64,000 nt of DNA from Streptomyces sp. SAJ15 (GTDB taxonomy: Bacteria; Actinomycetota; Actinomycetes; Streptomycetales; Streptomycetaceae), in contig NZ_NISY01000013.1 of assembly GCF_007595705.1 (NCBI RefSeq), positions 299,474-363,473 on the forward strand, given 5' to 3'. This document shows, one piece after another, positions 36,715 to 45,518 of this stretch. Below the pieces are notes generated by a model. It was not told the DNA's origin. It ran no database searches and saw only the letters and a program-made list of their open reading frames with translations. A program made the position numbers and the translations under genes. Positions within the stretch are counted from its first letter, which is position 1. Every line of letters begins with the position of its first letter.

Positions 36715-38589
36715 TCAGCGGGCGCCGGCCTCCGGAGGCGTGTGCTGCCGCTCCACCCGGGTCAGCGCGGCGTCCAGGGTGAGGGCGGTGTCGATGAGGC
36801 CGAGATGGGTGAACGCCTGGGGGAAGTTGCCGAGTTGCTCACCGGTGACGGCGACCTCCTCGGAGTACATCCCCAGGTGGTTGGCGTAGGTCAGCATCTT
36901 CTCGAAGACCAGTCGCGCCAGCTCCAGCCGTCCCGCGCGCGCCAGCGCGTCGACATAGACGAAGGTGCACAGCGAGAAGGTGCCCTCCGCGCCGCGCAGC
37001 CCGTCGGGGGAGGCCGAGGGGTTGTAGCGGTAGACGAGGCTGTCGGAGACCAGCTCCTCCGCCATCCCGTCCAGCGTGGAGAGCCACATGGGGTCGCGCG
37101 GGGCGATGAAGCCGACCGTGGACATCCGCAGCAGCGCCGAGTCGAGCACCTCGCTTCCGTAGTGCTGCACGAACGCCCGCCGGTCGGTGTTCCAGCCGCG
37201 CTCCATGATCTGCTCGTAGACCCGGTCGCGTTCGGCGGTCCAGCGGTGCAGGGCGGAGGGGCGGCCGCGCAAAGCGGACATCCGCACCGCCCGGTCGAAG
37301 GCGACCCACGTCATCAGCCGGCCGTAGGTGAAGTCCTGACGCCCGCCCCGGGTCTCCCAGATGCCCTCGTCCGGCTGGTCCCAGTGCTCGGCCAGCCAGT
37401 CGACGATGGTGCGGAGCGAGATCCAGCCCTCGTGGCCGAGCTGGAGGCCCCGCTCGTCGGCGAAGTAGATGCTGTCCAGCGCCTCGCCGTAGATGTCGAG
37501 TTGGAGCTGGTCGGCGGCTCCGTTGCCGATGCGCACGGGGCGTGAGCCGCGGTAGCCCTCCCAGTGCTCCAGCACCTCCTCGGTCAGGTCGGAGGAGCCG
37601 TCGACCCGGTACATGATGCTCAGCGGCCCACCGCCGTCGCCGGCCTGTTCCCGGACCCGGTCGCGCAGCCACTCGATGAACGCCTCGGCCTCCTCGGTGA
37701 AGCCGAGGCCCAGCAGCGCGTAGACGGAGAAGGAGGCGTCGCGGATCCAGGTGTAGCGGTAGTCCCAGTTGCGCTCGCCGCCGAGCTGCTCGGGCAGTCC
37801 GGCCGTCGGCGCGGCCACCAGCGCGCCGCTGGGCGCGTAGGTCATCAGCTTCAGGGTGACGGCCGAGCGCTCCACCGCCTCCCGCCACCGGCCCAGGTAG
37901 CTCGAGCGGCGCAGCCAGGTGCGCCAGTAGTCGACGGTCTCGTCGAACAACTGCTGGAACTCGGCCGCCCGCATCTCGCGGGGCGGGCCGTCGGCCGCGG
38001 ACTCCAGCACCAGCCCGCGCTGCTGCCCTGCCTCCAGGGGCAGTCGGACGTGGAGGTCTTCGCCGTAGGGGCCCTCGGTCGTGGTCAGCCGGGCCGGGCG
38101 GGTGTCGTCGGGCTCGCGCACGGTGTGCAGGGTCAGCCGCATCCCGTCGGCGGAGAACAGCGCGCCCTCCTCGGTGACATGGGTGGTGTGGGGGGCACGG
38201 CCGTAGTCGAAGCGCGGCGCGATGTCCACGGTGAACTCCATCCGGCCGCGGACGCAGCGCAGCATGCGGACGATGCGGTGGTTGTCGGTGGCCCGGGCTC
38301 CGGCCACCGGCATGAAGTCCACCACCTCACCCGCGCCCTCCTCGCTGGTGAAGCGGGTGATCAGGACGGCGGTGTTGGGGTGGTAGAGCTGTTTGACGGA
38401 GTCCGCTCCCCGCGTGGGCGCCACCCGGAGGTGGCCGCCGCGCTCGCGGTCGAGCACCGCGCCGAAGACACTCGGCGAGTCGAAGCGGGGGCAGCAGAAC
38501 CAGTCGATGGTTCCGTCGATGGAGACCAGCGCCGCGGTCTGGAGGTCCCCGATCAGCCCGTGGTCGGCGATCAGCGGATAGTCCTTCAT
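36715..38589 (-). CDS. Glycoside hydrolase family 15 protein (trehalase/glucoamylase-like)
   Basis: Protein of 624 residues. It opens MKDYPLIADHGLIGDLQTAA, followed by DGTIDWFCCPRFDSPSVFGA, the standard N-terminal beta domain of this family. The (alpha/alpha)6 catalytic domain has NWDYRYTWIRDASF and the EGTFSLCTFVYVDALARAG region bearing the catalytic Glu. In actinobacteria, members include the mycobacterial-type trehalase; others are glucoamylases, so substrate is uncertain. There is no signal peptide. The ATG at 38589 is chosen by family start. It marks the last housekeeping-like gene before the polyketide cluster. Confidence 0.92.
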   Translation of the reverse strand: MKDYPLIADHGLIGDLQTAALVSIDGTIDWFCCPRFDSPSVFGAVLDRERGGHLRVAPTRGADSVKQLYHPNTAVLITRFTSEEGAGEVVDFMPVAGARATDNHRIVRMLRCVRGRMEFTVDIAPRFDYGRAPHTTHVTEEGALFSADGMRLTLHTVREPDDTRPARLTTTEGPYGEDLHVRLPLEAGQQRGLVLESAADGPPREMRAAEFQQLFDETVDYWRTWLRRSSYLGRWREAVERSAVTLKLMTYAPSGALVAAPTAGLPEQLGGERNWDYRYTWIRDASFSVYALLGLGFTEEAEAFIEWLRDRVREQAGDGGGPLSIMYRVDGSSDLTEEVLEHWEGYRGSRPVRIGNGAADQLQLDIYGEALDSIYFADERGLQLGHEGWISLRTIVDWLAEHWDQPDEGIWETRGGRQDFTYGRLMTWVAFDRAVRMSALRGRPSALHRWTAERDRVYEQIMERGWNTDRRAFVQHYGSEVLDSALLRMSTVGFIAPRDPMWLSTLDGMAEELVSDSLVYRYNPSASPDGLRGAEGTFSLCTFVYVDALARAGRLELARLVFEKMLTYANHLGMYSEEVAVTGEQLGNFPQAFTHLGLIDTALTLDAALTRVERQHTPPEAGAR

Positions 38590-38753
38590 GCTGGCATGGT
38601 CGCCAGGCGGCGCCGCCGGTAGCCTCACCTGTCGCGGGTGATATCGCCCGTGGACGGTCTGGGACGGAGCCCCCGACGCCCCCTCCGGACCGCCCTCAAC
38701 CTTGGAATCCTGTGCCAGGTGCGGAATCCACCTTTGGAACCTAGGGTGGCCGC

Positions 38754-38781
38754 GTGCCGTCCGCGCAGGGGCGGACGGCAC
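38754..38781 (-). terminator. Terminator hairpin after the cluster's leftmost gene
   Basis: GTGCCGTCCGC (38754-38764) pairs perfectly with GCGGACGGCAC (38771-38781), with a 6-nt loop, 20 bp beyond the methyltransferase stop. It probably ends the leftward transcript of the polyketide cluster. Confidence 0.7.
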
Positions 38782-38800
38782 ACACGACGCGCGCCCGCGG

Positions 38801-39466
38801 CTACTCGACCGTGGCCTCGAAGAGGGCCGTGCAGCCGTGGACGGTCAGCTTGTACTCCGAGAAGCGCTTGCCGAGCTCGCGATCCAGGTCCGCCAGGCTG
38901 TCCTCGGTGTTGTTGAACCCCTTGACCGCGTTGAGCCGGTTCAGGGCGAGCCGGGCGCGACGGGTCACGGGCACCCCCCGCGAGAGCACCGTGGAGCCGA
39001 ACAGGGTGCCCCCGGGGCGCACGCAGGCCGCGGCGTTGTCGAAGGCGACGCCCTTGTAGCCGAAGTCGCCCGGCACACAGTGCAGCATGAGATTGAGGGC
39101 CGCCGAGTCGTGCGACCGCTGCGGCAGCGGGAACGGCTCCAGGACGTTGCCACGGCAGGTGGCCACGTCATGGCGGCCCAGCCGCCGGGAGACGTACTCC
39201 AGACAGTGCGGGTTCATGTCGAACAGCGTGATGCGCTGCCCGACGGGCAGCGGGGTGTGGTGCAGCAGATAGCCGGAGCCCACGCCGATGTCCAGGTGCT
39301 CGGTGGAGACGTTGCGCCGATACAGCCTCAACAGCTCCCGCCTGGGCACCTTCCAGAAAACCGGACAGGTCAGCCCGTAAACCATGGCGTCATAAAAGCG
39401 GAGGGATATCGGCGTGTAACTCGCCTGCCCCGCTTTGACATCGGCGGACGTGGGGGTGACGGCCAT
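38801..39466 (-). CDS. Class I SAM-dependent methyltransferase
   Basis: Protein of 221 residues. The SAM-binding segment is HLDIGVGSGYLLHHTPLP, followed by ITLFDMNPHCLEYVSRRLG and CVRPGGTLFGSTVLSRGVP. The N-terminus reads YTPISLRFYDAMVYGLTCPVFW, seen in small-molecule methyltransferases. It may methylate the polyketide or its aromatic precursor; target unknown. The ATG at 39466 has no good ribosome site nearby (only GAGGA about 12 nt upstream). It is downstream of the PobA-like gene on the same strand, 323 bp away. Confidence 0.85.
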   Translation of the reverse strand: MAVTPTSADVKAGQASYTPISLRFYDAMVYGLTCPVFWKVPRRELLRLYRRNVSTEHLDIGVGSGYLLHHTPLPVGQRITLFDMNPHCLEYVSRRLGRHDVATCRGNVLEPFPLPQRSHDSAALNLMLHCVPGDFGYKGVAFDNAAACVRPGGTLFGSTVLSRGVPVTRRARLALNRLNAVKGFNNTEDSLADLDRELGKRFSEYKLTVHGCTALFEATVE

Positions 39467-39789
39467 AGGGAGAGAGTCCTCACTCGTGGAGACTGTGGAT
39501 GGCGTGACACGGATCCGAGCGGCGCGCCGCATTGCCGGGAAAAGCGTAGCCATGCGTTTCCCAGAAGCGCTGTAGCGCGACTCGACCGTGGAAAGCTCCA
39601 CGCCACCTCCGCGGGGAGTCGGTAGCGCCCGCCGTGGCGCTCCGGCCGCCCGCAGTGATCCAATACACCCGGTCCGGGACCTTTCCCGGCGCGGACAGGA
39701 ACTCACGTACGAACGGCGGCCGGAGCAATTCCTGGCCGAAATCCACGAGGAGGTCTTGCCGTCCTGGCCTTCCGGCGGCTAAGGGAGCG
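39467..39789. other. Intergenic region between the PobA-like and methyltransferase genes
   Basis: 323 bp, somewhat AT-richer than the flanks. On the minus strand an 88-codon frame (39746-39480, MDFGQELLRPPFV start) shows fair codon bias in its first half but no ribosome site or family match; I leave it uncalled. A promoter for the methyltransferase gene probably lies here. Confidence 0.5.
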
Positions 39790-41001
39790 TCAGCGGCCCC
39801 CGTCGCCCGCCGCCGTCCGGGCGAACTCGCGGCTCACCCCCGCGTAGTGCTCGGCGAAGCTGGTCGCGAACGCCTCGGAGTCCACCAGTTGGCGCAGCCG
39901 GGCCCGGCGCAGCCTGCTCTCGAAGGGGCCGTCGCCCGGGTAGCGGTGCAGCAACCAGGTCATCCACGCGGAGAACTCCTGCGCCTGCCACACCCCCCGC
40001 AGACTGGTACGGGAGTAGTGGTCGAGCGACTCGCGGTTCCCGGTCGTGTACCAGGACGCGAGCGCCTCGGCGAGGATCCGGGCGTCCGCCACGGCCAGGT
40101 TCAGCCCCTTGGCGGCGGTCGGCGGGACGATGTGCGCCGCGTCCCCGGCCAGGAACAGCCGCCCGTACTGCATCGGCTCGGCGACGAAGCCCCGCATGGC
40201 GGTGATGGACCGCTCCAGCACCGGACCCTCGTTCAGCTTCCCCCGCCCCTGGCACAACCGGTCGTTCAGCTCGGCCCACACCCGGTCGTCCGGCCACGCC
40301 TCCAGCCGCTCGTCCGGATCGACCTGGAGGTACAGCCGGCTGATCTGGGACGAGCGCATGCTGTGCAGCGCGAAGCCGTGGTCGTGGACGCCGTAGATGA
40401 GCTCCTCGCCGGCCGGCGGGGCGGCGGCCAGGATGCCCAGCCAGGCGAAGGGGTACGTCTTCTCGAAGACCGAGAGCTCGGACCGCGGCACGGACCGCCG
40501 GGCCACCCCGTGGAACCCGTCGCAGCCGGCGACGAAGTCCGCGCGGATGGTCGTCCGCACCCCGTCCAGCGTGCAGCTCACGGTGGGCGCGTCGCCGGTC
40601 AGCCCGTCGAGGACGATGTCGTCGACGCCGAAGTGCAGCGGCGCTTCGGCCTCCAGCCGGGCCCGGATCAGATCCTTGACCACCTCCTGCTGGCCGTAGA
40701 CACACACCGACCGGCCGCACAGCTCCGCCGTGGAGATCCGATGCCGCTCACCGCCGAAACGCAGCTCGAAGCCCTCGTGGACCTGGCCCTCCCGGTCCAG
40801 CCGGGCACCGACGCCGGTGGTGCGCAGCAGGTCCGCGGTGGACTGCTCCAGCAGGCCCGCGCGGACCCTGCGCTCCACGTACTCCCGGTCCCGCAGCTCC
40901 AGCACGATGGAGTCGATGCCCTCCAGCCGCAACAGGTGCGCCAGCACCAGCCCGGCCGGACCGGCGCCGACGATCACCACTCGGGTGCGCAGTAAGCGCA
41001 T
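39790..41001 (-). CDS. pobA-like: FAD-dependent 4-hydroxybenzoate 3-monooxygenase-like hydroxylase
   Basis: Protein of 403 residues, close to the usual 390-395. FAD motif VVIVGAGPAGLVLAHLLR, then RVRAGLLEQSTADLLR, the GD motif in CDGFHG, and GRLFLAGDAAHIVPPTAAKGLN. SRLYLQVD matches the PobA substrate-side region. PobA enzymes hydroxylate 4-hydroxybenzoate next to the OH with NAD(P)H and O2. Beside PabAB, the substrate here could instead be 4-aminobenzoate; that is inference. Codon 3 is TTA (40993-40995), so translation may depend on BldA tRNA. GAGGAG precedes the ATG at 41001. Four 16-bp repeats fill the upstream gap. Confidence 0.9.
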   Translation of the reverse strand: MRLLRTRVVIVGAGPAGLVLAHLLRLEGIDSIVLELRDREYVERRVRAGLLEQSTADLLRTTGVGARLDREGQVHEGFELRFGGERHRISTAELCGRSVCVYGQQEVVKDLIRARLEAEAPLHFGVDDIVLDGLTGDAPTVSCTLDGVRTTIRADFVAGCDGFHGVARRSVPRSELSVFEKTYPFAWLGILAAAPPAGEELIYGVHDHGFALHSMRSSQISRLYLQVDPDERLEAWPDDRVWAELNDRLCQGRGKLNEGPVLERSITAMRGFVAEPMQYGRLFLAGDAAHIVPPTAAKGLNLAVADARILAEALASWYTTGNRESLDHYSRTSLRGVWQAQEFSAWMTWLLHRYPGDGPFESRLRRARLRQLVDSEAFATSFAEHYAGVSREFARTAAGDGGR

Positions 41002-41015
41002 CTCTGTCTCTCCTC

Positions 41016-41079
41016 GTCTCGGACCGACGCTGTCTCGGACCGACGCTGTCTCGGACCGGCGCTGTCTCGGACCGGCGCT
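41016..41079. repeat. Four exact-length 16-bp direct repeats upstream of the PobA-like gene
   Basis: Units at 41016, 41032, 41048 and 41064 read GTCTCGGACCGACGCT (first two) and GTCTCGGACCGGCGCT (last two). The last base is the first base of the PabAB stop codon (TCA on the + strand). The array fills the whole gap between PabAB and the PobA-like ribosome site. Confidence 0.95.
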
Positions 41080-43247
41080 CAGTGCGCCGGGGCGGCCGGC
41101 TGCCGTTCGGGGAAGGCGGTGTCCAGCAGCCGCAGCAGCGGGGCGGCCTTCACCGCGGTCTCCTCGAACTCCGCGTCCGGGTCGGACAGCGCCACGATCG
41201 CCCCGCCGACGCCGTAGCCCACCCGGTCCGGTGTGGCCACCACCGTACGGATGACCATGCTGAGGTCCGCGGCCCCCGACAACGAGAAGTATCCGAGCGC
41301 GCCCGAGTACACCCCGCGCGGGCCCGCCTCCAACTCGTCGATCAAGTGCATCGTACGTATTTTCGGCGCTCCGGTCATCGATCCGCCGGGGAAGGCCGCG
41401 CGCACGCAGGCCACCGCCGAGCTGTCCGGCCGCAGTGTGGCCCGTACGGTGCTGACCAGTTGATGCACCGTCGCGTAGCTCTCGACCTCGAACAGCCGCG
41501 GGACGTGGACGGAGCCGACCTCGGCGCAGCGCCCCAGGTCGTTGCGGACCAGGTCCACGATCATCAGGTTCTCCGCGCGGTCCTTCTCGTCGCCGAGCAG
41601 GTCGGCGCGGAGCAGGGCGTCCTCGTAGGGGCTCGCGCCCCGCGGCCGGGTTCCCTTGATCGGCTTGGACTCGGCCTCGCCGGCGGCGGACACCCGTAGG
41701 AAGCGCTCCGGGGAGGTGGACAGCACCGAGAGGCCGTCCAGGCGCAGCAGCGCGGCGAAGGGCGCGGGGCTGACCCGACGCAGATAGCGATAGCCCAGCC
41801 AGGGGTCCAGCCGACCGGGCGCGGTGACCATGTTGGTCAGGCACACCTCGTAGGTCTCGCCCTGGCCGATCGCCTCCTGGCAGGCGGCGATCAGCTCGAG
41901 GTAGCGCGCGCGGTCGTGTCGCAGCCGCAGCTCGCCGATGGTCGCCGGGTCCGTGCCCACGACGGCCGAGGCCGCGGGGGGCGCCGGCTCCGCCGCCGGT
42001 GCGGTGGGTCGGTCGGCCAACCGGGCCAGCTCCGCACGGGTCCCGGCCAGCCAGTCGCGGGCCGGCGCCGCCCGGCCGTGCTCGGCGAGGGCGAGCAGAT
42101 AGGTGGTGGAGGTGAGGTGGTCGAAGACGACCGCGCGGTCCGCGAAGATCATGGCGGCGTCGGGTTCCGTGGAGCGGTGCGCCCGCTCGCCACCGCACTC
42201 CGCCTTCAACTCGTAGCCGAGGTAGCCGACCCAGCCCAGCGCGAAGTCGAACGGCAGGTCCGGCACCCGGACATGACGCTCCGCCAGATCGGCGTCCAGC
42301 CACTCCAGGAACGGGCCGTGCACCACCTCGGTGCCGGCGGTCGACTCCACGGTCACCGTCCGCTCCCAGACATCGGCGGTGGCCACCCTGGCCAGCGGGC
42401 CTTCGGCGTCCCCCATGAGGGAGAACCGGCCCGACTCGCCGTCGGGACGGCTGCTGTCCAGCCAGAAGGCGTGCCGGGAGCCGCTGAAGAGGTGCTCGAA
42501 GACCGCCTCGTCAGCCACCCGGGTCGCCATCCGCTCCACCAGTACCCGGAACCGGCGCGCCCCCGCGGCGGGGTGCCGCCGATGCCCTTCGGCGGCCGCC
42601 GGCACCGGTTTCCGCGCCGGGGGCGCGCCCCTTCGCGCGGCCGGGTCGACGTCGCCGTTCCGCTGCCACCACGCCCGGGTCAGCTCCCGGAAGTTGCGGA
42701 TCAGCTGGTGGCCGTGGGCCGTTCCGATGGACTCCGGGTGGAACTGCACACCCCACAGCGGCTTGTCCCGGTGGGCGACGCCCATCAGTACGCCGTCCGG
42801 GGTCCAGGCCGCCGCGGTCAGTTCCGCCGGCAGTCCGTCCACCGCCAGCGAGTGGTAGCGCACGGCCTCGAAGGGCGAGGGCAGCCCGGCGAAGAGACCG
42901 CTGCCGTCGTGCACCACCGGAGACACCCGCCCGTGCCGCACCTCCGGCGCCCGGTCCACCGTGCCGCCGAAGACATGGCACAGCCCCTGATGGCCCAGGC
43001 ACACGCCGAGCAGGGGGAGGGCGGAGGCGGCGATGACGGCCTGACAGATGCCGAAGTCGGCGGCGCGCTCGGGGCGTCCGGGGCCCGGCGATATCACCAC
43101 GTTGTCGAAGCCGCGCAGCGTGGCGGCCGACGGCAGCGGATCGTCGTGACGGATGACGACGGGCTCTTCCTCATTCACCTCGGCGAGGTAATGGAAAAGG
43201 TTGTAGGTGAACGAGTCGTAATTATCGATCAGCAAAGTCCGCATCAT
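41079..43247 (-). CDS. pabAB: Aminodeoxychorismate synthase, fused PabA-PabB
   Basis: Protein of 722 residues. The N-terminal glutamine amidotransferase (about 1-195) has LLGVCLGHQG with the nucleophile Cys and FHPES with the His and Glu. The chorismate-binding half (about 230-715) carries PIKGTRPRG with Lys531, the residue that separates aminodeoxychorismate synthase from anthranilate synthase (Ala there), and SMTGAPKIRT. It makes 4-amino-4-deoxychorismate from chorismate and glutamine. Fused PabAB genes occur in clusters for 4-aminobenzoate-primed polyketides such as candicidin. No PabC lyase is in the window. ATG 43247 or 43244 follows GGGGGA. It is divergent from the luciferase-like gene. 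Confidence 0.95.
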   Translation of the reverse strand: MMRTLLIDNYDSFTYNLFHYLAEVNEEEPVVIRHDDPLPSAATLRGFDNVVISPGPGRPERAADFGICQAVIAASALPLLGVCLGHQGLCHVFGGTVDRAPEVRHGRVSPVVHDGSGLFAGLPSPFEAVRYHSLAVDGLPAELTAAAWTPDGVLMGVAHRDKPLWGVQFHPESIGTAHGHQLIRNFRELTRAWWQRNGDVDPAARRGAPPARKPVPAAAEGHRRHPAAGARRFRVLVERMATRVADEAVFEHLFSGSRHAFWLDSSRPDGESGRFSLMGDAEGPLARVATADVWERTVTVESTAGTEVVHGPFLEWLDADLAERHVRVPDLPFDFALGWVGYLGYELKAECGGERAHRSTEPDAAMIFADRAVVFDHLTSTTYLLALAEHGRAAPARDWLAGTRAELARLADRPTAPAAEPAPPAASAVVGTDPATIGELRLRHDRARYLELIAACQEAIGQGETYEVCLTNMVTAPGRLDPWLGYRYLRRVSPAPFAALLRLDGLSVLSTSPERFLRVSAAGEAESKPIKGTRPRGASPYEDALLRADLLGDEKDRAENLMIVDLVRNDLGRCAEVGSVHVPRLFEVESYATVHQLVSTVRATLRPDSSAVACVRAAFPGGSMTGAPKIRTMHLIDELEAGPRGVYSGALGYFSLSGAADLSMVIRTVVATPDRVGYGVGGAIVALSDPDAEFEETAVKAAPLLRLLDTAFPERQPAAPAH

Positions 43248-43453
43248 TCCCCCGTGTTATGCATCCCCCCGCGGGTCGGTCGAATTCCCGCGAGTGAATG
43301 TTCAACAGGATCTCCACGCCGGCGATCTCGTGTCAAGTCCCAGTTTTCGTCCACAGTACGGACATGATCTCGGTGAGCGGCACATTCCCGGCCCCAACTC
43401 CTTTACGGTGCAGTGCCAACCGTCCGCGCGCCACGGGGTGAGGTCCGAAGACG
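43248..43453. promoter_or_regulatory. Divergent promoter region at the centre of the cluster
   Basis: The 206 bp separate PabAB (leftward) from the luciferase-like monooxygenase (rightward). It is AT-richer than the surroundings, with short TA-rich islands. A small dyad GTCC-ACAGTAC-GGAC at about 43350-43364 is visible. It is the only divergent gap inside the cluster and the likely control point for a cluster regulator. No clear consensus promoter can be assigned. Confidence 0.5.
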
Positions 43454-44533
43454 ATGCAGATTGGAATCAACTTCTTTCCCGATGTCGACCCTCAACAGAG
43501 GCCCGCCGACCAGTACTTCGCCGAGTGCCTGGACTTGGTGGAGCTCGCCGACCGGCTGGACTACCACCACATCCGGATCGTCGAGCACTACTTCCACCCC
43601 TACGGCGGCTACTCGCCCAACCCGCTGCTGTTCCTGTCCGCGGCGGCCGCCCGCAGCCGCCGGCTGCGACTCATCACCGGCGCGGTGCTGCCCGCCTTCA
43701 ACCACCCGCTCAAGCTCGCCGGCGAGATCGGCATGCTCGACGGCATCTCCGGCGGCCGGCTGGAGGTCGGCTTCGCCCGGGCCTTCCTGCCCCACGAGTT
43801 CCAGCGCTTCGGCGTGGACATGGACACCAGCCGGGCCCGCTTCGACGAGGGCATCGAGACGGTACGGCGGCTGCTGGCCGAGGAACACGTCGCCCACCAG
43901 GGCCGCTTCCACTCCTTCCCGGCCACCACCTCGCTGCCCCGCCCCACCCAGCGCCCGCACCCGCCGCTGTGGGTCGCCGCGCTCTCCAACGAACAGAGCT
44001 TCCGCCGCGCCGGCGAGCTCGGCTGCGGAATCATGGCCAACCCGCTGGCCGCCGAGACCATGCGGCACAACCTGGGCGTCTACCGCGAGGCGTGGCGCGC
44101 GGCCGGACACCCCGGCCGGGGACGGGTGATGCTCGCCTTCCACATGCACTGCGCCCCCGACACCGAACTGGCCAGGTCCCGGGCCGAAGAGCCCGTCAAC
44201 TCCTATCTGCGCAGCCTCGTCTCCGCCGCCGCGGACTGGACCGACGGCGCCGCCAGCGCCGACTACCCCGGCTACCAGGAGATGATCGCCAAACTGGCGG
44301 CGGACGACTTCCACAGCGTGCTCGCGCGGAACGCCGCCCTCGTCGGCACACCGGAGGACATCGTCGACCAACTGCGCCGGTTCCACGAGGAGTGCGGCGG
44401 CTTCGACGTCGCCAGCCTCCAGGTCAACTTCTCTACGCTGGACCCCACACTGGCCCGCGCCTCCGTCGAGCTGTTCGGCGAGCAGGTCCTGCCCCGGCTC
44501 CGGGCGGGGGCCGCGCCAGTCGACGCCAACTGA
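43454..44533 (+). CDS. Luciferase-like (LLM) flavin-dependent monooxygenase
   Basis: Protein of 359 residues, full length for the bacterial luciferase-like TIM barrel. It begins MQIGINFFPDVDPQQRPADQYF. Motifs: YHHIRIVEHYFHPYGGYSPNPLLFLS, LITGAVLPAFNHPLKLAGEIGMLDGISGGRLEVGFARAFLPHEF. These enzymes use reduced FMN and O2 for hydroxylation or Baeyer-Villiger-type insertion; several polyketide clusters carry one as a tailoring enzyme. The flavin reductase is not in the window. It is the first gene of the rightward unit. The ATG at 43454 has only a distant GGTGAGG. Confidence 0.9.
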   Translation: MQIGINFFPDVDPQQRPADQYFAECLDLVELADRLDYHHIRIVEHYFHPYGGYSPNPLLFLSAAAARSRRLRLITGAVLPAFNHPLKLAGEIGMLDGISGGRLEVGFARAFLPHEFQRFGVDMDTSRARFDEGIETVRRLLAEEHVAHQGRFHSFPATTSLPRPTQRPHPPLWVAALSNEQSFRRAGELGCGIMANPLAAETMRHNLGVYREAWRAAGHPGRGRVMLAFHMHCAPDTELARSRAEEPVNSYLRSLVSAAADWTDGAASADYPGYQEMIAKLAADDFHSVLARNAALVGTPEDIVDQLRRFHEECGGFDVASLQVNFSTLDPTLARASVELFGEQVLPRLRAGAAPVDAN

Positions 44534-44549
44534 CCAGGAGAGCCCAGCG

Positions 44550-45518
44550 ATGACCCAGGATCCGCCCCAGCACGCCCCGGCCGCTCCCCACTCCCCGGGG
44601 GTGACGGCCCCCTCGGACCCGGGCACCCCCGACTCCCCGGGGACGACGGCCCCCTCGGACCCGGGCACCCCCGAGACCGCACACCGACGGACGAGCCCCG
44701 GGCCGCCGGCCGCCCCCGACTCCGCGCCCGTCGGGCGCTCGGGGGCCGGCACGGGCGCACAGCCTCTCGCCCACCCTGACGCCGGGCACCACCCGGAGCC
44801 TCCGAGCTCCCAGGACACCGACTACCGCCGCTCCCTGCTCCGCAGTCGGGAGAGCCGCACCCGCGCCGACCGGCCCGGGCGGTTCCGGCTCGCCGGCCGC
44901 GACTGGACCCTGCTCGACGACGTCTTCGCACCCGTCTACTCCCCGTCCACCGAGGTCTTCCTGGAACTGCTCGACTTCCCGCCCGGCGGCTCCGTGCTGG
45001 AGATCGGCTGCGGCACCGGAGTCATCGCCGTCAGCGCCGCCCTCGCCGGCTGCACCCGGGTGGTCGCCACCGACATCAACCCGCACGCCGTGCGGAACGC
45101 CGAGCTGAACGCCGCCCGGCACGGCGTCGCCGAACGAGTCCGCTGCCACACCGGTGACCTGTTCGCCCCGCTCGCCCCCGAGGACCGCTTCGACCTCGTC
45201 TTCTGGCACTCCAACTTCGTGCTCGCGCCGGACGGGCTGGAGCGGTTGGACGCCCACGACCTGGCGTACGTGGACCCCGGATACCGGGCCCACCGCGACT
45301 ACCTGAGCCAGGCGCCGCACCGGGTCCGCCCAGGCGGCACCGCGCTGCTCGGCTTCAGCAGTCGCGGCGACGCGGCCCGGCTGCACCACCTCGCCGCCGC
45401 CGTCGGGGTCACCGTGGAGCAGATCGCACACCGCGCGATCCCCGAGCGCGGCACCACGGTGGACTACCGACTGCTGCGGATCGACCCGGCCCCGCCGGGC
45501 CCCGCGCCGGCCCCATGA
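44550..45518 (+). CDS. HemK-like class I SAM methyltransferase with low-complexity N-terminus
   Basis: Protein of 322 residues. Residues 1-90 are Pro/Thr/Ser-rich and contain two copies of a 14-residue repeat (DSPGTTAPSDPGTP type). The methyltransferase domain has VLEIGCGTGVIAVSAALAG, VVATDINPHAVRNAELNAA and GDLFAPLAPEDRFDLVFWHSNF. In HemK/PrmC the last motif is NPPY; here it is WHSNF, so a release-factor role is unlikely and a small-molecule substrate is more probable. AGGAG precedes the ATG at 44550. The stop overlaps the exporter start (ATGA), giving translational coupling. Confidence 0.85.
   Translation: MTQDPPQHAPAAPHSPGVTAPSDPGTPDSPGTTAPSDPGTPETAHRRTSPGPPAAPDSAPVGRSGAGTGAQPLAHPDAGHHPEPPSSQDTDYRRSLLRSRESRTRADRPGRFRLAGRDWTLLDDVFAPVYSPSTEVFLELLDFPPGGSVLEIGCGTGVIAVSAALAGCTRVVATDINPHAVRNAELNAARHGVAERVRCHTGDLFAPLAPEDRFDLVFWHSNFVLAPDGLERLDAHDLAYVDPGYRAHRDYLSQAPHRVRPGGTALLGFSSRGDAARLHHLAAAVGVTVEQIAHRAIPERGTTVDYRLLRIDPAPPGPAPAP

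Noticed and set aside
39480..39746. 88-residue open frame upstream of the methyltransferase gene
   Set aside because: The first half has fair codon bias, but there is no ribosome site and no match; it could be a remnant, too weak to call.
41079..43247. Anthranilate synthase instead of PabAB
   Set aside because: The active site has Lys in PIKGT, which is diagnostic for aminodeoxychorismate synthase.
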